Below are positions 16,879 through 26,438 of a stretch of DNA of 64,000 nucleotides, in pieces. The position numbers and the translations under genes are program-made. How positions within the stretch are numbered: the first letter of the stretch is position 1; each line of letters opens with the position of its first letter. The notes beneath the pieces were generated by a model. The model was not told the DNA's origin. It saw nothing but the letters and a program-made list of their open reading frames with translations, and ran no database searches. The DNA lies in the NCBI GenBank assembly GCA_016744395.1, contig JADGEK010000011.1, positions 1 to 64,000 of the forward strand, given 5' to 3'. Origin of the DNA: Gammaproteobacteria bacterium (GTDB lineage Bacteria > Pseudomonadota > Gammaproteobacteria > GRL18).

Positions 16879-17490
16879 TCACTCTGTCAGAAAAGGCAAT
16901 GCAGCCTGAGAGATTTCTTTACCCAGATTTTGTAAGGCTTTATTCATCGCAAATACCAGGTCATTATAATTTAATCCCTGTACTGTTTCAGTGATAAGAG
17001 AAACTTTCGTAAGCACAGGGCGATCTTGTTTATCAAAAATGCTCCATCTGGCTTCAAGAACAACTTCTCCTCCCAGCTTGCCATCAAAGCGACCTATATC
17101 AATGGCAACTCGAATATCCAGAGGGTATTGGCGGTCTTGCCTTGGTACCCAATAAACTCGATTTGAAGTCATATTATTAGACAAATTAATCACCAGTAAA
17201 CGGCTAATGCTGTCTGTAACAGGCTCTATCCAACGATTAAATTCTGAGACATTCATTTGATACATAGAGCTGCGAGTCACTATCTGAGGGCGATTGAGGT
17301 ATTCAGGAATATGAATAGGGCCAACACCAATGATACGCCCTTGTTCAACGCCGATTAAAGAAGGCTTGCTAACTTCTTCCAGTTGATAAAAATCAGTTTT
17401 TTGTGAGGTACCACATCCAGAAATAAAAACGGCCACTGATAAACTTATGACCAGAAAAAAAATGATTTTGTAAAATTTAAAAAAGCTCAT
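16879..17490 (-). CDS. PqiC-like ABC-type transport auxiliary lipoprotein
   Basis: A 203-residue lipoprotein with signal peptide and lipobox VFISGC (Cys 26). The PqiC/auxiliary-lipoprotein fold is suggested by DFYQLEEV, RIIGVGPIHIPEYLNRPQIV, then NRWIEPVTDSISRLLVINL and WSIFDKQDRPVL. PqiC-type proteins sit in the outer membrane and receive MCE-protein tunnels. It is the fourth gene of a permease-ATPase-MCE-lipoprotein operon, 43 bp after the MCE gene. This makes it the likely outer-membrane end of that lipid transporter. Confidence 0.8.
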   Translation of the reverse strand: MSFFKFYKIIFFLVISLSVAVFISGCGTSQKTDFYQLEEVSKPSLIGVEQGRIIGVGPIHIPEYLNRPQIVTRSSMYQMNVSEFNRWIEPVTDSISRLLVINLSNNMTSNRVYWVPRQDRQYPLDIRVAIDIGRFDGKLGGEVVLEARWSIFDKQDRPVLTKVSLITETVQGLNYNDLVFAMNKALQNLGKEISQAALPFLTE

Positions 17491-17533
17491 TTAACATTCC
17501 TCTTATAAGAGATAAAACGTTTCACTGCATACA

Positions 17534-18556
17534 TTAATATTTTTTTCCTTTAATCAAAGCTTCTGGATGACGTTCCAGGTACTCGGTAAAAACACGCATT
17601 GATTTAGCAGCTCGTGACAGTTCTTTCAGGCTCTGTTCAAATTCATTTCGGACACTGCTTTTTTGGTCAACAATGTCATTCATATTGGATAATACAACAT
17701 CACTTTTATCAAAGGCCTTAGTAGCAGAATCGGTCAAACCTGTCAGTTTTTCATTCACATCACTGGACAATTTAGTCAATTCCAATAATGTTTTTGTTAA
17801 TTGAATTTCTGTACTTTCAAGTAAAATCTGGACTTCCGCTAAACGTTCCTGAGTTGATTCAGATAATGGCAGAACCTGTTCATTCAAACTATCAATCAAC
17901 TGACGACTACCCACGATCGTGGCATTGATATTATTAAAGATCTCCTTTGCATCTTTATTGGCAAACATTTTATTAACTTCAGCGACCATAACAATCAAGC
18001 TTTCTGTTAATTCTTTTAATGGAATCGTTTTGAACAAGTTTTGGAGTTTATCCAGATCGGATTCAACAGTAGGAATTTCCAGATATTGTTTATCAATGCC
18101 AGTGACCTGAATCGGAATGTCTGGATCAAACTCGAATTCCACTAACTGGCGACCTGAGACCAGACTTTCAATGGTGAGCCTGGCATGAAGACCTGATTTA
18201 ATCAGATCAACCATCAGTCCAAGTGCTTGTTCTTGAGTTAATTTTTTTTCACCTTCCCCCTGAATCATCAATTCCATAACTTCCTGCTTCAAATCAATGT
18301 AAACAGGCACTAAACTTTGCTGGGTTTTATGATTATGATAAAGTTTAATTTGAGCAACTGAACCAATCTGAACCCCACGAAAAAGTACTGGTGAGCCAAC
18401 ATGCAGCCCATTAACAGTGCCTGGGAAAACAGCCATAAGCCTCATGTCATTTTTTAAAAATCGACCCGACCCTAATACTAAAAAACTGATCACAATTAAA
18501 ACAATTGCACCTATGACAAAACCACCGACCACTGTTGGGTTTGCTTTTACACTCAT
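17534..18556 (-). CDS. MlaD/MCE-domain substrate-binding protein
   Basis: A 340-residue protein with an N-terminal membrane anchor (about residues 8-28, VVGGFVIGAIVLIVISFLVL). One MCE domain follows (about residues 36-125, with FPGTVNGLHVGSPVLFRGVQIG). The long C-terminal part is helical and coiled-coil-like (about 165-325), as in the MCE proteins of Mla-like systems that build a periplasmic tunnel. Its start overlaps the ATPase gene stop by 4 bp. Unlike E. coli MlaD (about 180 residues) it has the long helical extension, and no mlaC gene is present. The tunnel may therefore bridge the periplasm directly to the PqiC-like lipoprotein. Confidence 0.85.
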   Translation of the reverse strand: MSVKANPTVVGGFVIGAIVLIVISFLVLGSGRFLKNDMRLMAVFPGTVNGLHVGSPVLFRGVQIGSVAQIKLYHNHKTQQSLVPVYIDLKQEVMELMIQGEGEKKLTQEQALGLMVDLIKSGLHARLTIESLVSGRQLVEFEFDPDIPIQVTGIDKQYLEIPTVESDLDKLQNLFKTIPLKELTESLIVMVAEVNKMFANKDAKEIFNNINATIVGSRQLIDSLNEQVLPLSESTQERLAEVQILLESTEIQLTKTLLELTKLSSDVNEKLTGLTDSATKAFDKSDVVLSNMNDIVDQKSSVRNEFEQSLKELSRAAKSMRVFTEYLERHPEALIKGKKY

Positions 18557-19473
18557 TCGTTATAACCTCTTATTTCATGAGATTTTTGAATTACCGAATT
18601 GGAAGTATCACCTCGACTGAGAAAGGCTTGTACTTCCTCATGATGACTATTCGATAGCATGTCTTTTGGGGGGCCCTGGGCAATCATTGTTTTGGTATCA
18701 TGATCCAGAAAAATGGCATTATTCCCAATAGCAAATATACTGTCCAATTCATGAGTCACCACCACCATGGTGATCCCCATACTGTCTTTTAATTCCAATA
18801 AGAGATCATCAAGCAATTTTGAGCTGACAGGATCAAGGCCTGCAGAGGGCTCATCAAAAAACAAAATAGGGGGATCCATTGCCATGGCTCTGGCGATTGC
18901 CACCCGCTTTTGCATACCACCACTAATTTCTGAAGGATAATAATGCTCAAAGCCTTTTAAACCCACCAGTGATAGTTTAAACAGAGCAATCATTCGAATT
19001 CGACGCGGACTGTATTGGGTCGATTCTGTCAATCGTAGAGAAACATTTTCCAAAAGCGTCATTGAACTGAATAAAGCCCCATTTTGAAACATGACACCAA
19101 ATTGCTCCATTATGCCTAATTGCATGGCATTAGATGCTTGCCAAAATCCTGTATATTTCTTATCAAAGCTTTTACTTTTAACCGTCTGGACTTTGGAATA
19201 GGCGGCGTCACAATGGTAAAACACATCGCCACTTGCAGGTTTATTTAAGCCTGTCATTGCTCTCATCAAAGTGCTTTTACCACTACCACTATTACCCATA
19301 ATAATAAAAATGTCATTTTGCTTAACGACAAAGTTCAAATCTTTCTGAATAATTTGTTTCTCATAAGCCATTGTCAAATTTTCAACCACAATGGCATCAC
19401 TGGATGAGCATTCTTGATTCATAGCTCTGCCTGAGTGTGATTTTAAAGCTTGGTTAATAATCGATTCACTCAT
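18553..19473 (-). CDS. MCE-system ABC transporter ATP-binding protein (MlaF-like)
   Basis: A 306-residue cytoplasmic ATPase. It has Walker A GNSGSGKST (about residues 57-65), Q-loop region FGVMFQNGALFSSMTLLENV, signature SGGMQKR, Walker B ILFFDEPSAGLDP and the switch His in VVVTHELDS. The M-F-Q-x-G-A-L-F pattern is typical of MlaF-type ATPases. It has about 28 extra N-terminal residues compared with E. coli MlaF and an insertion (about 84-110) before the Q-loop. The gene follows the permease by 3 bp. Confidence 0.9.
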   Translation of the reverse strand: MSESIINQALKSHSGRAMNQECSSSDAIVVENLTMAYEKQIIQKDLNFVVKQNDIFIIMGNSGSGKSTLMRAMTGLNKPASGDVFYHCDAAYSKVQTVKSKSFDKKYTGFWQASNAMQLGIMEQFGVMFQNGALFSSMTLLENVSLRLTESTQYSPRRIRMIALFKLSLVGLKGFEHYYPSEISGGMQKRVAIARAMAMDPPILFFDEPSAGLDPVSSKLLDDLLLELKDSMGITMVVVTHELDSIFAIGNNAIFLDHDTKTMIAQGPPKDMLSNSHHEEVQAFLSRGDTSNSVIQKSHEIRGYNE

Positions 19474-19476
19474 GCA

Positions 19477-20649
19477 TTATATTCCCAATACACCGTAAAT
19501 AACGGTTAAAATAGCAGCACAGATAAAAATAATCACCGTTGCAGTCACCACTGCCGATGTGGTTGAGGCACCAACAGCTTCTGCACTACTCCCACAACTC
19601 ATGCCTTTTTGGCAGCCCACAACGGCAACAATGACACCAAAGACCATCGACATAAAAATTCCTGCACCAATATCATTGAGACCGATCGATTTAATCACAA
19701 CACCAACGTATTGCTCCAGTGTAATATGCAGCATAGTATAAGCCACCAGTGCACCACCTAATATTCCCATAAAGCTGGCATAGATTGCTAATAAAGGCAT
19801 CATCAACATCATGCCAATCATTCTGGGCAACACTAAAAATTCCATGGGAGGCATTCCCATACTTCTGAGGGCATCAATTTCTTCATTCACTTTCATGGTA
19901 CCCAACTGAGCAGCAAAAGCCGCCCCCGTACGCCCAGCCATAATAATGGCCGTAATAATAGCTGCAATTTCTCGTGTCATTGCAACGCCAACCATATCAC
20001 CGATAAAAATTTCAGCACCAAATTTTTCAAGTTGCATAGCACCAATATAGCCTAAAATGGCACCCACAAGAAAATTCAACAGACTCACAATAGGCATAGC
20101 CTCAGCACCTGATTGCTGCATAATAAGCCAGGTATCCGATGAACGATAAACAGCCTTTCCTTTAAGCATGGAAAAAAATGCAACACTTGCCTCACTAATA
20201 AAGGCAATAACTTCACCCACATCTTTAATTGATGCTATCACATTATAACCAACATTATATAAAAACGAAGATTCTTTCGCTTGGTAATTTTGAGGACTTC
20301 TTGAGGGTATTTTTGATGACAGTTCAATGACACGACTCATTTCTAATGGCAATTGAGCCATATCAAATTGAACCTGATGTTCTTTACAAAGTTCAGTCAA
20401 ACAGAGAATGGTCGTCAACAATGCGGAATTCCAGGCAATGACCTGATCCATTGTAATTATGACGGATTCTATCTTAGGATTGTTTTTGAACTGTTGTTCC
20501 AACTCAACTTCAAAATCATCAGGCATCCTGGAAGCTAAGACATCAGAATCAAGCGTCCAGTCTCCCTTCAACTTGATGTCAAGCAATGAGTCATTATAGG
20601 AAATTTGAAATTCTGGAAACACCTTATCCACGAGATACCTATCTATCAT
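19477..20649 (-). CDS. MCE-system permease with N-terminal STAS domain (MlaB-MlaE fusion type)
   Basis: A 390-residue protein. Residues 1-115 form a STAS-like domain (KLKGDWTLDSDVL, ESVIITMDQVIAWNSALLT). Residues about 150-390 are a MlaE-type permease with the signatures MAGRTGAAFAAQLGTMKVNEEIDAL and MPPMEFLVLPRMIG. In E. coli Mla the STAS protein (MlaB) is separate; here it is fused to the permease. It is the first gene of the MCE operon (permease-ATPase-MCE-lipoprotein), which moves phospholipids between inner and outer membranes. Transport direction cannot be read from sequence. Confidence 0.88.
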   Translation of the reverse strand: MIDRYLVDKVFPEFQISYNDSLLDIKLKGDWTLDSDVLASRMPDDFEVELEQQFKNNPKIESVIITMDQVIAWNSALLTTILCLTELCKEHQVQFDMAQLPLEMSRVIELSSKIPSRSPQNYQAKESSFLYNVGYNVIASIKDVGEVIAFISEASVAFFSMLKGKAVYRSSDTWLIMQQSGAEAMPIVSLLNFLVGAILGYIGAMQLEKFGAEIFIGDMVGVAMTREIAAIITAIIMAGRTGAAFAAQLGTMKVNEEIDALRSMGMPPMEFLVLPRMIGMMLMMPLLAIYASFMGILGGALVAYTMLHITLEQYVGVVIKSIGLNDIGAGIFMSMVFGVIVAVVGCQKGMSCGSSAEAVGASTTSAVVTATVIIFICAAILTVIYGVLGI

Positions 20650-20773
20650 TTATAAATGCTTTAGCATCATGCCTCAATAGGTATATGCCAGCCAATACAG
20701 TAGAGTATAGCTGAGAAAGTAATAACTTACGAATATACAAATAAAACGTAAATCACAGATTTCATAGTTTTTA

Positions 20774-22051
20774 CTACCGTTTATCCACACAAACGGTAAA
20801 TTTTAAATGATGAAGCTCACTATCAATATTTTCCCATCCTGTAGTCTTAAAACCGACATTACCAAATTGCCCTGGGTTATTTTCTGGTAAGTCGATTTCA
20901 TGCAGTGCATCTCTTAGATAAAGTTGTGAATGAATCGGAAAATCATCAGGAATATCCAGTTTAACATTAAAATTTCCCAATTCACCCATGGCTGAAAAGT
21001 TGCTGGCCATAATTTGATTAAACTTCTTTTTATTGTCCGTATTTTTCCCATTCACTGGAAGGCTTAAATTCGAATTTTCAGTTTTAATGAACAAGTGTTG
21101 TTGTTCGACACTATTATTCCAATCCATAGTCGTCATGGTGATCAGTTCACTAAAAAAGAAGGATATTTTGAAGGGGATATCAATCATAGTATCCATAATA
21201 AAACCGTCAGGCATCATGACATAATCAATATAAAGTGCAGGGCTTTTTAATTTCCAAAACACTTTTACTGTATTTTCCGTACGTCGAATGACACGCAAAG
21301 GCCCTTTCTTCACACTCAGTAGCTTTGAATAATAATCATCATCTGTCCGTTTAAATGGGAAACCAAAAAACTTGCCCATATGACGAATTTTCATAGTGTC
21401 AGTCATATCTGAACTCCACTTTACTTCCTCAGATGCAAAATTCTCAGAGGATAGATTTTCTGACAAATTCCAATGAAAGGCATTCAATAAAAATGGCTTG
21501 TCGTTTGAAAAACCCACTTTATAGACAGGACTTATGATGCGATCTTCCTCTGACTGATAAAGCAGTGAAGCTCCCCGTTTGACGGAGTTTGATTTATTCT
21601 CTTGTAAAATGATATAAATCCAACCTGAAGATTTATTCTGATCAGAGTACACTTCTATTTCGATCAGGAGTTTTTGCTTGAATTGCTTGAAAGATGGACT
21701 CAGACGTTCACCCAGATCTTTAGCCCTAAAAACAAGCTCATCATTTTTTCCCAGTCGTTTATTGAGTTTAGAGTCATCAGGGTGCTTATTCAGTATGTAT
21801 CGACCGTGCACATCTTTTTGATCAATTTGAAAAACAATTGACTGTTGCTCATCTTCGGTAAAGCGAAGTAATGACAGGTTTTCTATTTTTAAACCTAGCG
21901 TTCTCGGTAGGTCAGCAGCAGATAATATGATTAAGCTGTATTCGCTATTACAGATAGAACTGGATTTAATGCGATATGACGCTGTTACTTGAGCCAGAGC
22001 AAAGGAGCTTTGCATAAAGAAAAGCAGACTAATGAAAATTTTTTGTATCAT
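20774..22051 (-). CDS. Exported protein of unknown function
   Basis: A 425-residue protein with a clear signal peptide (IFISLLFFMQSSFALAQ, cleavage near residue 21). The rest looks beta-rich and soluble, for example WSSDMTDTMKIRHMGKFFGF, VKVFWKLKSPALYIDYVMMP and NPGQFGNVGFKTTGWENID near the C-terminus. There is no lipobox, no membrane segment after the signal, and no domain I recognise. It lies between the MCE operon and lnt on the same strand, with gaps of more than 100 bp on both sides, so it is probably transcribed alone. Its place beside envelope genes hints at an envelope role, without proof. Confidence 0.6.
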   Translation of the reverse strand: MIQKIFISLLFFMQSSFALAQVTASYRIKSSSICNSEYSLIILSAADLPRTLGLKIENLSLLRFTEDEQQSIVFQIDQKDVHGRYILNKHPDDSKLNKRLGKNDELVFRAKDLGERLSPSFKQFKQKLLIEIEVYSDQNKSSGWIYIILQENKSNSVKRGASLLYQSEEDRIISPVYKVGFSNDKPFLLNAFHWNLSENLSSENFASEEVKWSSDMTDTMKIRHMGKFFGFPFKRTDDDYYSKLLSVKKGPLRVIRRTENTVKVFWKLKSPALYIDYVMMPDGFIMDTMIDIPFKISFFFSELITMTTMDWNNSVEQQHLFIKTENSNLSLPVNGKNTDNKKKFNQIMASNFSAMGELGNFNVKLDIPDDFPIHSQLYLRDALHEIDLPENNPGQFGNVGFKTTGWENIDSELHHLKFTVCVDKR

Positions 22052-22163
22052 TATTATTCTATCTGAAATTAAATAACAGGAAGTATTTATAAAATGGTAT
22101 GACTGCGTACCTGTTGAGCCATCAGTTCAGTAAGCTTCATATTTTTGGTGAGCGCTGTAGGCT

Positions 22164-23777
22164 TTACTTCTTTAATTGCTTCCAAAACAATATCAAAGCA
22201 ATAATGAAAAGTAAAATAATGGGATAGTTACCCCATTGGACATAAGGTGTTGTTCCCACTCGCGGTTGTATTTTTCCATTAATGACCGCCTGTTTAAATT
22301 GAGGTCCTTTAACGACAACATTACCCTTTGAGTCAATTAAAGCAGAAATGCCGCTGGTGGTACTACGGATCAACTCACGACTGGTTTCAAGTGCTCTCAT
22401 ACGAGCCATTTCCAGATGTTGGTGAGGCGCAAAAGAATCACCATACCAGCCATTATTTGATAAATTAATCATAAATTGAGATTGAGAAATATGGCTCATC
22501 ATATCCTGGGGGTACACATCTTCATAACACAGTGTGACAACCACTTTATGGCCTTTAATAACGAGGGGTGGTTGATTGGGTTGACCCACACTAAAGCCTG
22601 ACATCGGGATATTAAAAAACTGAATTAACCCTCGAATCATGGAAGCCAGGGGCACATATTCACCAAAAGGAACCAGATGAGTTTTATAATAATAACCCTG
22701 TTCTTCCCCAAAATTGATCATTGAGTTGTAATACTGTTCCGTTTTATTATCAAAAATTGGTAAACCCGTGATTAATTCAGTTTCAGTTTTCTGGGCCTTT
22801 AAGGACAGTTTGCGATAGAAATTTTTTTCCAGAGTATGATAAAACACTGGAATTGCATTTTCGGGCCAAACAATCAGGTCATTACTCAGCCACTGATCTT
22901 CACTCAAAGCAACATAGAGTTGTTTCGTTTTTTCTAATTGCCTGCGATCCCATTTCAGCGATTGATTAATATTTCCCTGAATAAGAGCGACAGAAAGTGG
23001 CTCACCTATAGGCTTGCTCCATTGAATTTGTCCTAATACAAATCCACCCATAATAATTAAAGCAATACTCACCAGGCTAAACACTGATTTTATACGAACC
23101 ACCAGCATTGCCGATATAAACACAACCAAAAGAGACATTCCATAAATGCCAATAATGGGTGCATAATGAGCCAAAACAGTTTCAATCAAAGGGTAACCTG
23201 AAAGCAGCCATGGGAATCCCGTTAATATCCAACTGCGCAGCCATTCAAATAACACCCAGAGAATAGGCAGGTAAAATAAAATGACCGAGGCTTGAAAAAA
23301 GAATTCAGGACTTTTCGAAGTAATTTCTGACCTAAAACAATCCCTTACCTTAAAGAGACTCCAGCCAAAAACAGCATAAAAAATTGCCAGAAAAACAATG
23401 AATCCCCCTGTAAAGAAACCTGCTAATGACCAATGAGCAGCGCCGAAGTCATGAATAGCCACATATAACCAGGAAACGCCCACACTAAATAGACCAATAC
23501 CAAACAACCAGCCTTTATAAAATGCTTCTTTTGCAGTATCGATGTGCAGTAATTGATAGAAAAAAAGACTCAAAGGGAAAAAAATCAGATAGGAAAAAAC
23601 ACTGGATTGCGTATTAAATGGTGCAAAAGAAAAGGGTATTAATGCACCTAAAAAAAGACTAAAAAACCAAGATGAACGCCCCTGTGTTAACCATTGAAGC
23701 AGACGTTCAGGCAAAAATTCAACCAGACTGGCGTGTCTGGAGTAACCGTATTCATAACTTGATCTTAAAAAGGACAT
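22164..23777 (-). CDS. lnt: Apolipoprotein N-acyltransferase
   Basis: A 537-residue inner-membrane enzyme that adds the third acyl chain to lipoproteins. The N-terminal half (about residues 35-265) has six to seven hydrophobic segments. The C-terminal nitrilase-like domain has all three catalytic residues in context: Glu in IVWPENAIP, Lys in YYKTHLVPFGEYVP and Cys in VVTLCYEDVYP. A final membrane helix (YPIILLFIIALILFW) closes the protein. The gene follows corC by 33 bp, the standard corC-lnt order in gammaproteobacteria. Confidence 0.95.
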   Translation of the reverse strand: MSFLRSSYEYGYSRHASLVEFLPERLLQWLTQGRSSWFFSLFLGALIPFSFAPFNTQSSVFSYLIFFPLSLFFYQLLHIDTAKEAFYKGWLFGIGLFSVGVSWLYVAIHDFGAAHWSLAGFFTGGFIVFLAIFYAVFGWSLFKVRDCFRSEITSKSPEFFFQASVILFYLPILWVLFEWLRSWILTGFPWLLSGYPLIETVLAHYAPIIGIYGMSLLVVFISAMLVVRIKSVFSLVSIALIIMGGFVLGQIQWSKPIGEPLSVALIQGNINQSLKWDRRQLEKTKQLYVALSEDQWLSNDLIVWPENAIPVFYHTLEKNFYRKLSLKAQKTETELITGLPIFDNKTEQYYNSMINFGEEQGYYYKTHLVPFGEYVPLASMIRGLIQFFNIPMSGFSVGQPNQPPLVIKGHKVVVTLCYEDVYPQDMMSHISQSQFMINLSNNGWYGDSFAPHQHLEMARMRALETSRELIRSTTSGISALIDSKGNVVVKGPQFKQAVINGKIQPRVGTTPYVQWGNYPIILLFIIALILFWKQLKK

Positions 23778-23810
23778 CGATTTCTCATGGAGATAATTCG
23801 TTTAAAGAGG

Positions 23811-24683
23811 CTAGCTGGATGAGCCTGTTACAGCAATTCGAATCACTCTCAAACTGTGAATTCGCCGATGATCAGCGCGGCTGACTTTGAACCGAAAATT
23901 ACCGCTTTCAACTTCTTCACCACGTTGAGGCATATAACCGAAGGTGTTCATAATAATGCCCCCAATCGTATCAAACTTATCACTTCTAAAATCTGATTTA
24001 AAAAACTCATTAAATTCTTCGATTTCTGTTAAAGCCTGTACATTATAGACACCTTCACCATGCGACGTAATGTTGCTGTCTTCTTCGACATCATGTTCAT
24101 CTTCAATTTCACCCACAATTTCTTCCAGAACATCTTCAATAGTCACCAGACCTGAAACACCGCCGTATTCATCAACAACCAGAGCCATATGGTTTCTATT
24201 GGCTCGAAAGTCTCTGAGCAACACATTAAGGCGCTTACTTTCAGGAATAAAAACGGCAGGACGCATGTATTCTTTTAAATCCAGAGACTCATGATCTTCT
24301 TTAGCGAAAAAGTTCAGCATGTCTTTGGCCAGAATAATACCTTCCACATCATCACGGTTATCACCGATGACAGGAAAACGGGAGTGTGCTGACTTAATGA
24401 TGCAGGCCAAAATATCGTCTGCTTTAGCATCTCGTTCAATGACCGTCATTTGGGAACGAGGTACCATCACCTCTCGCACTTGCATATCGGTCACTTCCAT
24501 AACGCCTTCGATCATGGAAAGAGTTTCACTACTGATGACATTACGATACTGAACGTCTCGTAAAATTTCTACCAGGCGGGATTTATCACTAATTTCGCCA
24601 ATTAAGGCATTGCCAATCCATTGTAATAGCTTTCGACCTCTACTTTTCAAAGTAGAAGTCCTGCTAGGTCGCTCTTCTTTCAT
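23811..24683 (-). CDS. corC: CorC/YbeX CBS-domain protein
   Basis: From the ATG at 24683 the protein is 290 residues (MKEERPSRTSTLKSRGRKLL). An in-frame start 24 codons earlier would add an unusual Cys-containing leader, so the later start is preferred. Two CBS domains (about residues 65-185; VMEVTDMQVREVMVPRSQM, then FPVIGDNRDDVEGIILAKDML and VVDEYGGVSGLVTIEDVLEEIVGEI) are followed by the CorC-HlyC transporter-associated domain. It lacks the membrane domain of full CorB-type proteins, as does E. coli CorC. It is linked to Mg2+/Co2+ resistance and is cotranscribed with lnt. Confidence 0.9.
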   Translation of the reverse strand: MKEERPSRTSTLKSRGRKLLQWIGNALIGEISDKSRLVEILRDVQYRNVISSETLSMIEGVMEVTDMQVREVMVPRSQMTVIERDAKADDILACIIKSAHSRFPVIGDNRDDVEGIILAKDMLNFFAKEDHESLDLKEYMRPAVFIPESKRLNVLLRDFRANRNHMALVVDEYGGVSGLVTIEDVLEEIVGEIEDEHDVEEDSNITSHGEGVYNVQALTEIEEFNEFFKSDFRSDKFDTIGGIIMNTFGYMPQRGEEVESGNFRFKVSRADHRRIHSLRVIRIAVTGSSS

Positions 24684-24896
24684 TGTGTGCAGTAAACCAG
24701 TTCTATTTTTGCTTATAGGACCCACAATTCTACAATAGCTCATAGCAACATGCAAAATACAAAAAAATACTAACGTCCCAAGCTCATTAATCAGACGTTG
24801 AACCTCTCCACCATCGACATGCTATCATTTGAGTCAATATAAAGGGTAAATAAATATTATAAAAAGGAGTGGAAATATGGACAAGCTTTAGAAAAC

Positions 24897-25370
24897 TTAT
24901 TGGTAAGGATTGGCGATATTAAAGCCATCAAGAATTTTTATTTCAAGCAATTCCATCACTTCAGCCTCTACATCATCAATGTGATCGAAACCTTTAAGGT
25001 GCAAAACCCCATGGACCACCATATGCGCCCAATGTGCTTCAATGGTTTTGCCCTGCTGCTTAGCTTCTTCAATCACAATATCATGGCAAATGACTAAATC
25101 ACCCAATAATGGCAGGGATATTTCAGCAGGTGATTCAAATGGAAAAGAGAGCACATTCGTTGCTTTATTCTGGTGACGATAAGTTCGATTTAAAGACTGA
25201 ATTTCATCTATACCAACAACACGAATCGTTAATTCTCGGTCTTCATCATGCTCTTTTTCAATTGCAAGTAATACTTTTCGAATCCATAATTCCAGTGTTT
25301 TCTGGGTAGGAATCGTATCGGACGTAACCACTTTTTGCAGATCTAAGTAGAGCTTAAAATCACCACTCAT
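24897..25370 (-). CDS. ybeY: Endoribonuclease YbeY (rRNA maturation)
   Basis: A 157-residue protein with the YbeY zinc motif H-G-V-L-H-L-K-G-F-D-H near residues 119-129 (three His). The family block TYRHQNKATNVLSFPFESP and the strand LPLLGDLVICHDIV come before it. YbeY is a metal-dependent RNase needed for 16S rRNA 3'-end maturation and ribosome quality control. It begins 1 bp after the phoH stop, in the usual miaB-phoH-ybeY order. Confidence 0.95.
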   Translation of the reverse strand: MSGDFKLYLDLQKVVTSDTIPTQKTLELWIRKVLLAIEKEHDEDRELTIRVVGIDEIQSLNRTYRHQNKATNVLSFPFESPAEISLPLLGDLVICHDIVIEEAKQQGKTIEAHWAHMVVHGVLHLKGFDHIDDVEAEVMELLEIKILDGFNIANPYQ

Positions 25371-26438
25371 TTATGAGTGCCTATTCGCTGAATGACTGGA
25401 GTGATGTCCAGACTTTGCCTGTTTCTTTTCAGATGCTTTCTTTTCTGAAGAAGTCACGCGAGCTTCATTTAAGAGATCATTTTTTTCATAGGCATCAACA
25501 ATTCGTTGCACTAAAGCGTGTCTGACCACATCTTTGGAATTAAAGTAAGTAAAACTAATACCTTTGACTTTTGATAATACCTCTATCGCATGTTTTAAAC
25601 CAGAAGGTCGACCACCTGGTAAATCAATCTGTGTGATATCACCTGTCACAATGGCAGTAGAACCAAAACCAATACGGGTGAGAAACATTTTCATCTGTTC
25701 TTGTGTAGTATTTTGAGCTTCATCTAAAATGATAAAAGACTCATTGAGACTACGACCACGCATAAAAGCCAAAGGCGCCACTTCAATCACATTACGCTCA
25801 ATTAACTTGCTGACTTTTTCAAAGCCCAGCATTTCATAAAGTGCATCATAAAGAGGTCTGAGGTATGGATCAATTTTCTGTGATAAATCACCAGGTAAAA
25901 ATCCCAGATTTTCTCCCGCTTCAACTGCAGGACGAGTCAAAATAATACGTCTGACCTCATCACGTTCCAGTGCTTGCACTGCACAGGCTACGGCTAAAAA
26001 GGTCTTACCAGTACCTGCGGGTCCAATACCAAAACTGATATCATTACTTAAAACACCTTTTAAATAATCTTGCTGATTTTGCCCTCGAGGTTTGATTAGA
26101 CTGCGCCCCGCTAAGATTGAAATTTCATCTGTTATTTCAACCTTAGAGTCACTGGCTTCTTGTTTTAATTGTGTCTCAATTCCAGAGGCCTGTAAAAATA
26201 AATGCACACGTTTTGGGTCTAGAATTCCATTCTCGCTTTCTTCATACAAAGCTTCTAATACTGACACGGCTGCATCTCTATCTTTGGGCTTACCCATTAT
26301 CTTAAACTGATTACCACGATTAGAAATTTGCACAGCAAGGCGCCGTTCAATCAAACGAAGATGTTCATCCAATTGCCCACAAAGATTCACCAGACGTTTG
26401 TTATCGACAGGTTCAAGAACTAATTGAGCTGCAGTCAT
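25371..26438 (-). CDS. ybeZ: PhoH-family ATPase (YbeZ)
   Basis: A 355-residue protein. The N-terminal KH-like region (about 1-100) precedes the PhoH ATPase domain with Walker A GPAGTGKT (about 138-145), [18 protein letters not shown] and the Walker B region [27 protein letters not shown] lies in the C-terminal part. The tail is Lys/Ser/His-rich. Its start overlaps miaB by 4 bp. PhoH-like proteins are thought to work with YbeY in RNA metabolism. Confidence 0.93.
   Translation of the reverse strand: MTAAQLVLEPVDNKRLVNLCGQLDEHLRLIERRLAVQISNRGNQFKIMGKPKDRDAAVSVLEALYEESENGILDPKRVHLFLQASGIETQLKQEASDSKVEITDEISILAGRSLIKPRGQNQQDYLKGVLSNDISFGIGPAGTGKTFLAVACAVQALERDEVRRIILTRPAVEAGENLGFLPGDLSQKIDPYLRPLYDALYEMLGFEKVSKLIERNVIEVAPLAFMRGRSLNESFIILDEAQNTTQEQMKMFLTRIGFGSTAIVTGDITQIDLPGGRPSGLKHAIEVLSKVKGISFTYFNSKDVVRHALVQRIVDAYEKNDLLNEARVTSSEKKASEKKQAKSGHHSSHSANRHS

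Noticed and set aside
22080-22135. A short minus-strand reading frame (17 codons) upstream of lnt's 3' end
   Set aside because: It looks coding-like in composition but is too short and has no ribosome-binding site.
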